Made by a program: the position numbers and the translations under genes
The notes under the pieces: model-generated
Database searches by the model: none
Told to the model about the DNA's origin: nothing
Seen by the model: the letters and a program-made list of their open reading frames with translations, nothing else
Assembly (NCBI GenBank): GCA_017792445.1
Contig: CP051232.1
Span: forward strand, 2,950,001 to 3,014,000
DNA: 64,000 nt
Reading direction: 5' to 3'
Source: Maritimibacter sp.
GTDB lineage: Bacteria; Pseudomonadota; Alphaproteobacteria; Rhodobacterales; Rhodobacteraceae
Shown: in pieces, positions 8,852-21,118 of the stretch
Layout of the letters: each line of letters opens with the position of its first letter
How positions within the stretch are numbered: position 1 is the first letter of the stretch

Positions 8852-10158
8852 CAGCCGACACTCCTGTAAACGGTGGGCGGCAGGTCGGGGACCTCGGACG
8901 ACACGGTGAAGGCGCGCGACAGGACTTCGGCGGCATGCTCTGCCGCGTCGTCGCTGTCGGCGTGGATGATCGCAAGCGGCGCGCCCGCGTCCACCGGATC
9001 GCCCAGAAGCGCGATGTCCGACAGGCCGACCGAGGGGTCGATCCGATCGCCCGACCGCATCCGTCCGCCGCCCAGCCGGACCACCGCGTTGCCAAGCGCC
9101 TCGCCGTCGATGGCCGACAGATAACCGGCTTCGGGCGCGGGAACCGCCTGGATCACGCGGGCCGAGCCCAGCCGGTCGCGCCAGCGGTCGACGAAATCGC
9201 CGGGGCCGCCCATCGCGCGCACCATGCGGCCGAACCGTTCCGCGGCGGCGCCGCTGGCGATGGCCTGCAACACCATCTCGGCGCCTTCGGCGCGGGTGTC
9301 GGCCATGCCGGCCAGTCGCAGCATCTCGCCGCCAAGATCGCCGGTCAGGTCGCACAGGATGCCGCCGGTGTCGCCGCAGGTCAGCGCCTCCATGACCTCC
9401 ATGACCTCCAGCGCGTTGCCGACGGCGGGCACGCAGGGCTGGTTCATGTCGGTGATCAGCGCGCTGGTGGGGCAGCCCGCGCCGTTCGCGGTATCGACCA
9501 GCGCCTCGGCAAGGTCGAGCGCGTCTTCCATCGTCTTCATGAACGCGCCCGATCCGACTTTCACGTCCAGCACCAGCGTATCCAGCCCGGCCGCAAGCTT
9601 CTTCGACAGGATCGACGCGCAGATCAGGTCGATGGATTCCACGGTCGAAGTCACGTCGCGCACCGCGTACAGGCGGCGGTCGGCGGGGGCGGTATGTTCA
9701 GAGGCGGCCACGATGGCGCATCCGGCCTCTGCGGTGATCTCGCGAAACCGGTCCTCGTCGATTTCGGTGGTCAGGCCCGGGATCGCTTCCAGCTTGTCCA
9801 GCGTGCCGCCCGTGTGCCCCAGCCCACGCCCCGAGACCATCGGGACAAACGTGCCAAGCGCCGCCATGGCGGGGGCCAGCAGCAGCGACACGCAGTCGCC
9901 CACGCCGCCGGTCGAGTGCTTGTCCAGCACCGGGCCGGGCAGGTCCCAGCTTAGCACGTCACCGGAATCGCGCATCGCGATGGTCAGCGCGACGCGTTCC
10001 TCTTCGGTGCGGGGCGTCAGGCACATGGCCATCGCGAAGGCGCCGGCCTGAGCGTCGCCGACGGCACCGCTGGCAAGGCCGTCCGCGAACCACGCGATTT
10101 CGGCCGGGGTCAGATGCTCGCCGCGCCTCAGCCGCGACAGGATGGCCCGTGCGTCCAC
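8851..10158 (-). CDS. deoA: thymidine phosphorylase
   Basis: 435-residue pyrimidine-nucleoside phosphorylase releasing thymine or uracil from deoxynucleosides. The phosphate-binding/family signature is plain: [14 protein letters not shown] and [20 protein letters not shown]. The start is a GTG at 10158, just 3 bp after the cdd stop, and the length matches E. coli DeoA (440). Second gene of the salvage operon; the product deoxyribose-1-phosphate is used by DeoB. Confidence 0.95.
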   Translation of the reverse strand: MDARAILSRLRRGEHLTPAEIAWFADGLASGAVGDAQAGAFAMAMCLTPRTEEERVALTIAMRDSGDVLSWDLPGPVLDKHSTGGVGDCVSLLLAPAMAALGTFVPMVSGRGLGHTGGTLDKLEAIPGLTTEIDEDRFREITAEAGCAIVAASEHTAPADRRLYAVRDVTSTVESIDLICASILSKKLAAGLDTLVLDVKVGSGAFMKTMEDALDLAEALVDTANGAGCPTSALITDMNQPCVPAVGNALEVMEVMEALTCGDTGGILCDLTGDLGGEMLRLAGMADTRAEGAEMVLQAIASGAAAERFGRMVRAMGGPGDFVDRWRDRLGSARVIQAVPAPEAGYLSAIDGEALGNAVVRLGGGRMRSGDRIDPSVGLSDIALLGDPVDAGAPLAIIHADSDDAAEHAAEVLSRAFTVSSEVPDLPPTVYRSVG

Positions 10159-10161
10159 TGT

Positions 10162-10560
10162 TCAGCCCTTGCCATGTTCCATGTCACCGCTTTCGAAGGC
10201 GCCCGGCAGAAGCTCGGCCACCGTCACCGTTTTCCGCTCGCCGCGCGTCGTGGCCATCGTGACCTCGGTTTCCGGCGCGGCGAATTCGGCGATCTTCTGG
10301 CGGCATCCGCCGCAGGGGGCCACCGGACGGGGTGCGTCGGCGATCACCGCGAGTTCGACGATTTCCAGTTCACCGTCCGCGATCATCGCCGCGATGGCGC
10401 CGGCCTCGGCGCAGGTGCCTTCCGGGTAGGCCGCGTTCTCGACATTGACGCCGACATAGACCTTGCCCGAGGCGGTGCGCAGCGCGGCGCCCACCTTGAA
10501 GTCGGAATAGGGCGCGTAGGCGTTTTCCCTGACACGGGCGGCGTCATCGAGAAGGGGCAT
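10162..10560 (-). CDS. cdd: cytidine deaminase
   Basis: 132-residue tetramer-type cytidine deaminase (cytidine to uridine). The ATG at 10560 (MPLLDDAARVRENAYAPYSD) is chosen over the open frame to 10623 because homologues start here. Zinc ligands and the catalytic glutamate are visible: TCAEAGA (Cys50, Glu52) and PCGGC (Cys83, Cys86). First gene of the five-gene salvage operon, transcribed away from the DUF3072 gene. Confidence 0.95.
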   Translation of the reverse strand: MPLLDDAARVRENAYAPYSDFKVGAALRTASGKVYVGVNVENAAYPEGTCAEAGAIAAMIADGELEIVELAVIADAPRPVAPCGGCRQKIAEFAAPETEVTMATTRGERKTVTVAELLPGAFESGDMEHGKG

Positions 10561-10778
10561 GGGCAAGACCTTTTGTCGTTTCCGGCAAGCCTGCTTTGGC
10601 GCCGCTGGAAGCGCAAGCCCCAAGCGCTGTGCGGACGATTGGTCGCCGCGACGACAGGCCCCGGAGCGGCGGGTCGGGGCGGTCCGAAGCGCGCGAACCG
10701 GGATGACTTAGTGGACAAGTCGGGAAAACCGCGCCGTGACAGGGCCTTGCGATTTGGCGGAACTCTGCCGACGGAAAT

Positions 10779-10807
10779 TTGGTCCGAATCTTTCCCTCGC
10801 GTTATAG
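10779..10807 (+). promoter_or_regulatory. candidate sigma70-type promoter for the DUF3072 gene
   Basis: TTGGTC (10779-10784), a 17-nt spacer, then TTATAG (10802-10807). The predicted start would be near 10814, leaving a 20-nt leader that includes GGGAGGA before the ATG at 10834. Match to consensus is moderate. Confidence 0.4.
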
Positions 10808-10833
10808 TGGTGGGTGCAATGGGAGGAAGTTGC

Positions 10834-11046
10834 ATGCCAGACGGAAAGACCCCCGCGGATGTGGCCGCTTTCGCCACACCCGTTTTCTTCGACTGCACCG
10901 ACCCGAGCGCTGACACCGACCCCATGACCGATCTGCAAATCGCGGAGCTGCGGACGCTTGCCGATCGGCTGGGAGAGCCGTTCGCGGCTACCCTGACGCG
11001 ACGCGAGGCGCAGGACCGGATCGTCAGACTTCGCGACAGGCTATAG
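10834..11046 (+). CDS. small DUF3072-like protein
   Basis: 70-residue soluble protein. The ATG at 10834 follows GGGAGGAAG at good spacing; another in-frame ATG lies five codons earlier (10819). The C-terminal 40 residues (PMTDLQIAELRTLADRLGEP ... LTRREAQDRIVRLRDRL) match the DUF3072 pattern of two short helices seen in small proteins and protein tails in actinobacteria and alphaproteobacteria. The N-terminal 30 residues are not recognisable. Function is unknown. It has its own promoter-like signal and a terminator, so it is monocistronic. Confidence 0.7.
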   Translation: MPDGKTPADVAAFATPVFFDCTDPSADTDPMTDLQIAELRTLADRLGEPFAATLTRREAQDRIVRLRDRL

Positions 11047-11052
11047 GCCAGG

Positions 11053-11083
11053 GGCCCGGCGGCGAGGAGGACGCTGCCGGGCC
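11053..11083 (+). terminator. terminator after the DUF3072 gene
   Basis: A 12-bp stem (GGCCCGGCGGCG / CGCTGCCGGGCC with one G-U pair) and loop AGGAGGA start 7 bp after the stop. The tail TGTTTC is only weakly U-rich. Confidence 0.6.
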
Positions 11084-11132
11084 TGTTTCACAATCGACCA
11101 TTCCAGACCGGACGTTTTCCCGCTAATCAGCG

Positions 11133-11150
11133 CCCGACTCTGAAGTCGGG
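11133..11150 (+). promoter_or_regulatory. maeB: hairpin covering the maeB ribosome-binding site region
   Basis: CCCGACT-CTGA-AGTCGGG is a perfect 7-bp stem ending 10 nt before the maeB GTG. The only Shine-Dalgarno-like run (GGGGAG, from 11148) begins inside its 3' arm, so folding could reduce ribosome access. Confidence 0.4.
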
Positions 11151-11160
11151 GAGAAGACAG

Positions 11161-13440
<2,280 letters not shown>

Positions 13441-13469
13441 TTTGAGCCTCGAACCTTCGATTTGACATG

Positions 13470-13495
13470 CCGGAGCCGCAATTTAGCGGCTCCGG
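13470..13495 (+). terminator. terminator of maeB
   Basis: A perfect 10-bp GC-rich stem (CCGGAGCCGC / GCGGCTCCGG) with the 6-nt loop AATTTA lies 30 bp after the maeB stop. There is no long U-tract, only TCGTAAAC, so it may need Rho or act as a 3'-end stabiliser. Confidence 0.6.
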
Positions 13496-13647
13496 TCGTA
13501 AACTTGCCAAATAATAGTGTCGTCGCGGTAACTATTAATCTTGTTAAATTAATTTCCGCTGCGACACCCGGCGGATATTAACCTTCTCTTGGTACCTTGC
13601 TTCCAATGAAGAACGAGCCGCATGGCTCCTCGAGAGGACAGCAGAGT

Positions 13648-14298
13648 ATGATTTCCACCCGCATTGCAGCAGGCCTACTGACGGCCGCAAGCATCACCAC
13701 GACGGCCCTGACGGGGCAGGCCGCCGCCCAGGACATGACGTCCTTCGGGCTGGAGGCGGGCGTTTCCACCCTTGGCATCTTCGTCGCGCCGGATTTTCAG
13801 TTGCACAACAACTTCCACCTCCGGACGCCGATCTATTTCGGCAACTATAGCGACACTTACGACTATGACGGCAACGACGTCGAAACCGACCTGTCCTTCG
13901 GGTCGGTCGCCGTGATGGCGGACTATTACGTGATGGGCTCGGGCTTCCGGGTGTCGGGCGGCATCGCCTTTGGCGGCTATGACGCGGACGGCATCATGCG
14001 CAACCCGACCATCGACGGCAACACGCTGGCCGGCGACATCACCGGCACCTTCAAGGCGAAGAACCACGTCTCGCCGGTGCTGTCGGTGGGCTACCGCCAC
14101 ATGTTCAACGACAACTGGGGCATGGTCATCGAAGGCGGCGCACGCTTCACCCAGTACGAGATCCAGACCGAGGGGCAGGACCAGCTTCCGCCCGGCTCGC
14201 AGGCTGATTTCGAGGCTGATATTCAGGACATCCAGGACGATCTCGATGATTTCCCGGTGGTGCCCTACATCAGCCTCGGCCTGACCTACAACTTCTGA
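13648..14298 (+). CDS. outer-membrane beta-barrel protein
   Basis: 216-residue exported protein. The ATG at 13648 (preceded by GAGAGG) gives the signal peptide MISTRIAAGLLTAASITTTA, cleaved after AAAQ. The mature part is built of alternating aromatic and polar residues in beta-hairpin style (TPIYFGNYSDTYDYDGND, VLSVGYRHMFNDNWGMVIEG) and ends LGLTYNF, the C-terminal phenylalanine of many outer-membrane barrels. An acidic stretch (DFEADIQDIQDDLDD) precedes the last strand, probably a surface loop or calcium site. The upstream 150 bp is unusually A+T rich and probably carries its promoter. Exact role unknown. Confidence 0.7.
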   Translation: MISTRIAAGLLTAASITTTALTGQAAAQDMTSFGLEAGVSTLGIFVAPDFQLHNNFHLRTPIYFGNYSDTYDYDGNDVETDLSFGSVAVMADYYVMGSGFRVSGGIAFGGYDADGIMRNPTIDGNTLAGDITGTFKAKNHVSPVLSVGYRHMFNDNWGMVIEGGARFTQYEIQTEGQDQLPPGSQADFEADIQDIQDDLDDFPVVPYISLGLTYNF

Positions 14299-14361
14299 AC
14301 CATCCGGTTCCAAGCCATGCGGGCCGGCGCCCTTTGCGCGCGCCGGCCTCGCGCCCAGCGC

Positions 14362-15366
14362 CTAGCGCATCCAGAGCTTTTCCTTCTTGATCCGATTGCG
14401 GATCGCCTGCTCGCGACGGGGCAGGTGGTCACGGTCGAATAGTGCGCGCACCTTCTGGCCCTTCTGCTGGAACACCATCCGCTTGATCGGATCGTATTCC
14501 TTCAACACCTTCTTCACCCGGTTGGGCGCGGCCACGGTTTCCAACACCTCGATCACCGCGTCCGCCTCGCGTGCGTAAAGCAGCGGGAACATGCGGTAGT
14601 GGCAGGTGACGGACCCGTCCAGCATCCCCTCGGGAAGGGTCTGCCGCGCACCGCCCAGGGCGTGGATCACCAGCGGCAACACGATCTGGTCCAGCCACGG
14701 CGTCATCTCTTGCCCGACGAGTTCCGCGGGCGGGTCGTCACGCACCGCCACGGCATAATCGCGGAACCGGCGGCCGAAGGCGTGGGGGCAGGCGTAGAAG
14801 AAGAAGCCGGCGTTGAAATACATGAACCGCTGCCAGTATTCCTCGGGCTCGCTTTCATCCACGGTCGGGCCCATATCGAGGCCGAACTTGTCATAAAGCG
14901 ACTGCCAGATCTGCTGATAGCCCGGTCCGTACAGCGCCGGTTGCGGCCACGTCCCCTCGCGCCGGAGCGAGGCACAGGGGCGGGCGAAATCGAAGGGCAC
15001 CGAAGACAGCGGCCCGGTGACCAGCGTGTCGGTGTCGAAGAACACGAAGGGCTCGCCCTCGGGCAGGGCGAACAGGCCCTCGATCTTGTTGCCCTGCGGA
15101 TAGCGCGACCCGAAGTAGCGGCTTTCAAAGGGAACGATCTCGGCGCCAAGCTCTGCCAGAAGCGCCCGCAACTCGGGCGACGAGATACGCGGATCGTCGT
15201 TCCACAGCGGGCCGGGCTGCGGCTCGGCGACGAACAGGCGGCCGGTGAAATCGGGGTCCGAATGGCGCAGGCTTGCCGCGAACAGCGCGGCCTCATAGCC
15301 AAGCCGCCCGTCCTGACCGACGATCATGACGTTGAACGCTTGGCGTTTCTTCGGTTTTCTCGCCAT
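14362..15366 (-). CDS. glycosyltransferase-like protein of unknown function
   Basis: 334-residue soluble protein. It shows a GT-A-like layout: an N-terminal beta-strand/helix unit (NVMIVGQDGRLGYEAALFA), then FVFFDTDTLVTGPL, where DTD fits the metal-binding DxD motif of nucleotide-sugar glycosyltransferases, and later FNAGFFFYACP and a conserved WLDQIVLPLVIHALGG. The C-terminus is strongly basic. No signal peptide or membrane segment. It has no glycan genes beside it, so acceptor and donor are unknown. Fold assignment is inferred from these motifs only. Confidence 0.55.
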   Translation of the reverse strand: MARKPKKRQAFNVMIVGQDGRLGYEAALFAASLRHSDPDFTGRLFVAEPQPGPLWNDDPRISSPELRALLAELGAEIVPFESRYFGSRYPQGNKIEGLFALPEGEPFVFFDTDTLVTGPLSSVPFDFARPCASLRREGTWPQPALYGPGYQQIWQSLYDKFGLDMGPTVDESEPEEYWQRFMYFNAGFFFYACPHAFGRRFRDYAVAVRDDPPAELVGQEMTPWLDQIVLPLVIHALGGARQTLPEGMLDGSVTCHYRMFPLLYAREADAVIEVLETVAAPNRVKKVLKEYDPIKRMVFQQKGQKVRALFDRDHLPRREQAIRNRIKKEKLWMR

Positions 15367-15449
15367 AGTGCTGCTGCCTGCCCGTTTTGGGCGGACTATA
15401 GGCGGGATGCGGGTATCCCGGAAGAATGAATTGAAGCAGGAGGTTTTCG

Positions 15450-15851
15450 ATGCGGTTCATGATGGCGGCTTTGGCCGCGGTGTTCGTCGGGGTCGTGCCG
15501 GCGCAGGCGCAGTTCGACTCGGCAGAGCAGGTGAAGCCGATCCTGAAGATGATCAAGCCGCAGTGGGTTTCCCTGCGCGAATACGACGGGCAGGATCTGC
15601 TGTATTTCACCATGCTCGAAGTCTACCGCTGCGGCATCGACCAGATCCGGTACGTGATCAACGACGGCAAGCCCCGCGTGTGGGAGACACCGCCCTGCGA
15701 GGGGGATGAAACCTTCTCGGAGATCCCCGCCGACCGGCTGCCGTTCACGACCTTCCCGTTGCAATCCGTCGAGAAGCTGCGGGTCGAACTGACCTATGAC
15801 GACGGGTCGGTGGAATGGGCGGAATACATGCGCGGAGACGTCCTGCAATAG
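15450..15851 (+). CDS. exported hypothetical protein
   Basis: 133-residue protein with the signal peptide MRFMMAALAAVFVGVVPAQA and an excellent AGGAGG ribosome-binding site 8 nt before the ATG. The mature domain contains two cysteines (YRCGIDQIRY and PPCEGDET) that could form a disulfide and otherwise shows mixed alpha/beta periodicity. I do not recognise the family. It is divergent from the glycosyltransferase-like gene and converges with the TolB-like gene. Confidence 0.7.
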   Translation: MRFMMAALAAVFVGVVPAQAQFDSAEQVKPILKMIKPQWVSLREYDGQDLLYFTMLEVYRCGIDQIRYVINDGKPRVWETPPCEGDETFSEIPADRLPFTTFPLQSVEKLRVELTYDDGSVEWAEYMRGDVLQ

Positions 15852-15866
15852 ACGGCGCGCCGACCG

Positions 15867-16706
15867 CTACGCTTTGGCGTATCGCACATAGGCGAACCGC
15901 GTGGCGTCCGGCGCCCAGCACGGCACGTTGATCGAGCCCTGACCGCCGTGGAAGGCTGCGACGGTCCACGGCGCGCCGCCGCCTGCCGGCATCAGCTTCA
16001 GTTCGACATCCTCGCCGCGCGGATGGCCATCGACATGCGGCGGATAGGCGAGGAACAGCACCAGCTTGCCGTCGGGCGACGGGTGCGGAAACCAGTTCAC
16101 GCGGCCATCGTCGGTCATCCGTTCCAGCGCCGAGCCATCCGTTCGCATCCGCCACAACTCGGGCAGGCCGCCGTGGTGGTCCGAGTTGAACCAGATCCAC
16201 GCGCCATCCGGCGTGTAATCCGGCCCGTCGCGGTGGCCGGGGCCTTCGGTCAAAACCGTCTCGGCTCCGCCCGCCAAGGGGCAGGTCGCGATCTGGAACA
16301 CGCCATCCCGCCGCGCGGTGTAGGTCAGCGTCATGCCGTCGGGCGACCAGCCATGGAAGTAGGACGGGGCAAGGTCGGTCACCCGCTCGGGCGTGCCGCC
16401 TTCGACCGGCAGGCGATAGATCACCGAGGTGCCGCGCCCGGGGCTTTCGCTAACCACCAGCATCGTGCCGTCGGGCGAGATGCCGTGGTCGTTGTTCAGG
16501 CGGTGCAGGCCGCCGGTGTCGATCCGCTGCAATTCGCGAGAGCCGTCGAGGTTCAGCCGGAACAGTTGGCCGTCGCCGTTCACGATCAGGAACGTGCCGC
16601 AGGGCGACCAGTTCGGCGCCTCGATCAGTTGGTCCGTCTGAAACGCCACCTCTTCGCGGCCGGTCGCCACGTCATGCAGGACGACAGTGCTGTGCGGCTC
16701 AGCCAT
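15867..16706 (-). CDS. TolB-like beta-propeller (PD40 repeat) protein
   Basis: 279-residue protein made of repeated WD40-like/PD40 blades, each with an SPDG- or TPDG-type turn: SPDGTMLVVSES, SPDGMTLTYTARRDG, TPDGAWIWFNSDHHG, SPDGKLVLFLAYPP. Such propellers occur in TolB and in prolyl-peptidase families. Here no signal peptide and no hydrolase domain are present, so it is a free cytoplasmic propeller of unknown ligand. Its ATG lies 8 nt inside the end of the malonyl-CoA synthetase gene, which makes it the second gene of that operon. Confidence 0.75.
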   Translation of the reverse strand: MAEPHSTVVLHDVATGREEVAFQTDQLIEAPNWSPCGTFLIVNGDGQLFRLNLDGSRELQRIDTGGLHRLNNDHGISPDGTMLVVSESPGRGTSVIYRLPVEGGTPERVTDLAPSYFHGWSPDGMTLTYTARRDGVFQIATCPLAGGAETVLTEGPGHRDGPDYTPDGAWIWFNSDHHGGLPELWRMRTDGSALERMTDDGRVNWFPHPSPDGKLVLFLAYPPHVDGHPRGEDVELKLMPAGGGAPWTVAAFHGGQGSINVPCWAPDATRFAYVRYAKA

Positions 16707-18216
16707 CGGTGAAAATCCCCGCGAACTGGTCGCGCAGTACGTTCTTCTGAACCTTGCCCATGGTGTTGCGGGGCAGGGCGTCCATCACAGCGACGTGGCG
16801 GGGCTGCTTGAAACGCGCCAGCTTGTCGGCAAGCGCCGGCGCCACCGTTGCCGGGTCCAGCGACGCGCCGCTTTCCGGCACCAGAACCGCCACGACGCTT
16901 TCTCCGAAATCGGGGTGCGGCGCGCCGATCACGGCGCTTTCCTTCACGCCCGGCAAGTCGTCCAGCACCAGTTCGATCTCTTTCGGGTAGATGTTGTACC
17001 CGCCCGAAATGATAAGATCCTTGCCGCGCCCGACGATGGTGACATAGCCGTCGGGCTCGACCATGCCGAGGTCGCCTGTGATGAAGAACCCGTCCTCGCG
17101 CAGTTCTTCCTTCGTCTTCTCGGGCATCTGCCAATAGCCCTGAAACACGTTCGCGCCGCGCACCTCGATCATGCCGATCTCGCCCTGCGGCAGGACGGCC
17201 CCGGTTTCCGGGTCGGTCACCTTCAGTTCGACCCCCGGCAACGCCGGACCGACCGTGCCCGCGCGGCGGTCGCCGTCGTAGGGGTTCGAGGTGTTCATGT
17301 TGGTTTCGGTCATCCCGTAGCGTTCAAGGATGCGGTGGCCGGTGCGGTCCTCGAACTGGCGGTGCGTCTCGGCCAGCAGCGGGGCAGAGCCCGAAACGAA
17401 CAGCCGGAAATGGCCGACAAGGTCGCGGTCGAAGCGTGGGTCGTCCAACAGGCGGGTGTAGAAGGTCGGCACCCCCATCATCGCGGTCGCCTTCGGCAGG
17501 TTGGCGATCACGGTGTCGGTGTCGAATTTCGGCAGAAAGATCATCGACCCGCCCGCAAGCAGGGTGACGTTGGTCGCGACGAACAGCCCATGCGTGTGGA
17601 AGATCGGCAGCGCGTGCAGCAGCACGTCTTTTTCGGTGAAACGCCAGACCTCGGCCAGCGTGGCGCTGTTGGACTGCAGATTGTCCTGCGACAGCATCGC
17701 GCCCTTCGAGCGCCCGGTGGTGCCCGAGGTATAGAGGAAGGCGGCAAGGTCGTCGGCGCTGCGGTCGATGGTGTCGAACGTCTCGGGCAGACCTGTCGCC
17801 GCGTCGGCGAAGCTGCCGGTGCCGTCGCCGTTCAGCGTCATCAGTTTCGCGCCGTGGTCTGCGCAGATCGGGGTCAGCCCGGTCTCGGCCGCCGCATCGC
17901 ACAGCACCAGCTTCGCGCCCGAGTTGCCGACGAAATACTCGACCTCGGCCGCGGTGTAGGCGGTGTTCAGCGGCAGGAAGATGATCCCGGCCTGCGCGCA
18001 GGCGGCGTAGACGGCCAGCATCTCGGGCGATTTGGCAAGCTGCACCGCCAGCCGGTCGCCGGGTAGAAGCCCCTGCGCCGTCAGGGCGTGGGCAAAGCGG
18101 GCGGCCATCCGCAGGAACGCGTCGTGGGTGATAACCGATCCGTCGGGTAGGTGCAGGAACGGCGTCTGTGCCCCTGCGTAACGCCCGAACAGCCTGTCGT
18201 ACAACGGATTTGCCAT
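16699..18216 (-). CDS. matB: malonyl-CoA synthetase (acyl-activating enzyme)
   Basis: 505-residue ANL-superfamily ligase, most similar in pattern to MatB, which makes malonyl-CoA from malonate, CoA and ATP. The ATP-binding motif is YTSGTTGRSKGAMLS. Further core motifs are ERYGMTETNMNTSNP, GFFITGDLG and the C-terminal PRNTMGKVQKN with the catalytic lysine. The ATG at 18216 (MANPLYDRLFGRYAG) follows GAGAGG; the open frame far upstream (to 19323) is antisense to the next gene. The MatB-specific MTETNMNTSNPY segment favours malonate or methylmalonate over fatty acids. Confidence 0.85.
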   Translation of the reverse strand: MANPLYDRLFGRYAGAQTPFLHLPDGSVITHDAFLRMAARFAHALTAQGLLPGDRLAVQLAKSPEMLAVYAACAQAGIIFLPLNTAYTAAEVEYFVGNSGAKLVLCDAAAETGLTPICADHGAKLMTLNGDGTGSFADAATGLPETFDTIDRSADDLAAFLYTSGTTGRSKGAMLSQDNLQSNSATLAEVWRFTEKDVLLHALPIFHTHGLFVATNVTLLAGGSMIFLPKFDTDTVIANLPKATAMMGVPTFYTRLLDDPRFDRDLVGHFRLFVSGSAPLLAETHRQFEDRTGHRILERYGMTETNMNTSNPYDGDRRAGTVGPALPGVELKVTDPETGAVLPQGEIGMIEVRGANVFQGYWQMPEKTKEELREDGFFITGDLGMVEPDGYVTIVGRGKDLIISGGYNIYPKEIELVLDDLPGVKESAVIGAPHPDFGESVVAVLVPESGASLDPATVAPALADKLARFKQPRHVAVMDALPRNTMGKVQKNVLRDQFAGIFTDG

Positions 18217-18330
18217 GGTTCCTCTCCCTTCGCCTCCGCTGTCGGGTATCCGCGATAAGGCTGCGGGCGTAAAGCCCTTGGCAAGGGTCCCGTGCGAGCT
18301 AGGCTGGCAGTCAGCAAAGGGGAGACCGCC

Positions 18331-19350
18331 ATGACCACCGCCACCCGCATCGTGCTTGCCAGCCGTCCGAAGGGCGACGCGACGCTTGACGATTTCCGCA
18401 CCGAGTCCGCGCAGGTGCCCGCGCCCGAAGACGGCGAACTGGCACTGCGGACGATCTGGCTGTCTCTGGACCCCTACATGCGGGGCCGGATGAACGCGGG
18501 CCCGTCCTATGCCGCCGCGACCGAGATCGGCGAGGTGATGACGGGCGAGGTGGTGGCCGAGGTGACCGAAAGCCGCGATGCGCGGTTCGTTGGGGGCGAC
18601 ATGGTGCTGGCCCGGATCGGCTGGACCACCCACGGCGTCGCCAAGGGCAAAGAGGTCCGCAAGCTGGACCCGAACCTTGCGCCGGTCTCGACGGCGCTGG
18701 GCGTGCTGGGCATGCCGGGACACACCGCTTGGGTCGGGCTGAATGAGATCCTGAAAATGCAGCGGGGCGAGACGCTGGTGGTCGGCGCGGCAAGCGGAGC
18801 GGTCGGCAGCGTGGCGGGGCAACTCGCCAAACGCGCCGGGTTGAAAACGGTGGGCATCGCGGGCGGGGCCGAGAAATGCGCCTATGCCGTCGAGCATCTG
18901 GGCTATGACGTCTGCCTTGATCACCGCGACCCGGAACTGGCGCAGGAACTCGAGGCGCTGACCCCGCAGGGGGTCGATTGTTACTTCGAGAACGTGGGCG
19001 GCAAGGTGCTTCAGGCGGTGCTGCCCCGGATGAACGAGCACGGCCGGATCGCGATCTGCGGCATGGTCGCGTGGTACTCGGCCAGCGGCCTGCAAGATCC
19101 GCCGATCCTGCCGCCGGTCTGGCGCGCCATTCTGACCAAACGTCTGAGAGTGCAGGGCTTTCTTGTCTTCGACCATGCCGACAAGTTGCAGCCGTTTCTG
19201 GACGAGGTCGGCCCGCTCGTCGGTGGTGGCGATATCCACTACCGCGAAAGCGTGGCCGAGGGGCTGGAAGCCGCGCCGCAGGCCTTTCTCGACATGCTGA
19301 AGGGCGGCAACTTCGGCAAGCAATTGGTCCGGGTGGGCGCGGACGTGTGA
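18331..19350 (+). CDS. MDR-family NADP-dependent oxidoreductase (CurA/leukotriene-dehydrogenase-like)
   Basis: 339-residue zinc-free medium-chain reductase. The ATG at 18331 follows AAAGGGGAG. The N-terminus includes IWLSLDPYMRGRMN, diagnostic of the group that reduces alpha,beta-unsaturated carbonyl compounds with NADPH (CurA, prostaglandin reductase). The nucleotide-binding motif is VVGAASGAVGSVAGQLAK. FENVGGKVLQAVLPRMNEHG is also typical. The zinc-ligand cysteines of alcohol dehydrogenases are absent. It is divergent from matB, sharing a 114-bp promoter region. Confidence 0.88.
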   Translation: MTTATRIVLASRPKGDATLDDFRTESAQVPAPEDGELALRTIWLSLDPYMRGRMNAGPSYAAATEIGEVMTGEVVAEVTESRDARFVGGDMVLARIGWTTHGVAKGKEVRKLDPNLAPVSTALGVLGMPGHTAWVGLNEILKMQRGETLVVGAASGAVGSVAGQLAKRAGLKTVGIAGGAEKCAYAVEHLGYDVCLDHRDPELAQELEALTPQGVDCYFENVGGKVLQAVLPRMNEHGRIAICGMVAWYSASGLQDPPILPPVWRAILTKRLRVQGFLVFDHADKLQPFLDEVGPLVGGGDIHYRESVAEGLEAAPQAFLDMLKGGNFGKQLVRVGADV

Positions 19351-19477
19351 GCTATACTTTAACGTGTCTTCCCGGCCGTCTGGCGGGTTCGCGCGACGAT
19401 GTGGCGGGATTTCTCATTGAAACGCGGTGTCACGGTAAGGAAGTATCGGACAGGTAACGCACGGGAGGAACCACGCG

Positions 19478-21112
<1,635 letters not shown>

Positions 21113-21118
21113 GCCACG

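Noticed and set aside
13540-13575. CtrA-like TTAA repeats upstream of the beta-barrel gene
   Set aside because: Spacings between TTAA copies (5, 1 and 10) do not fit the CtrA consensus.
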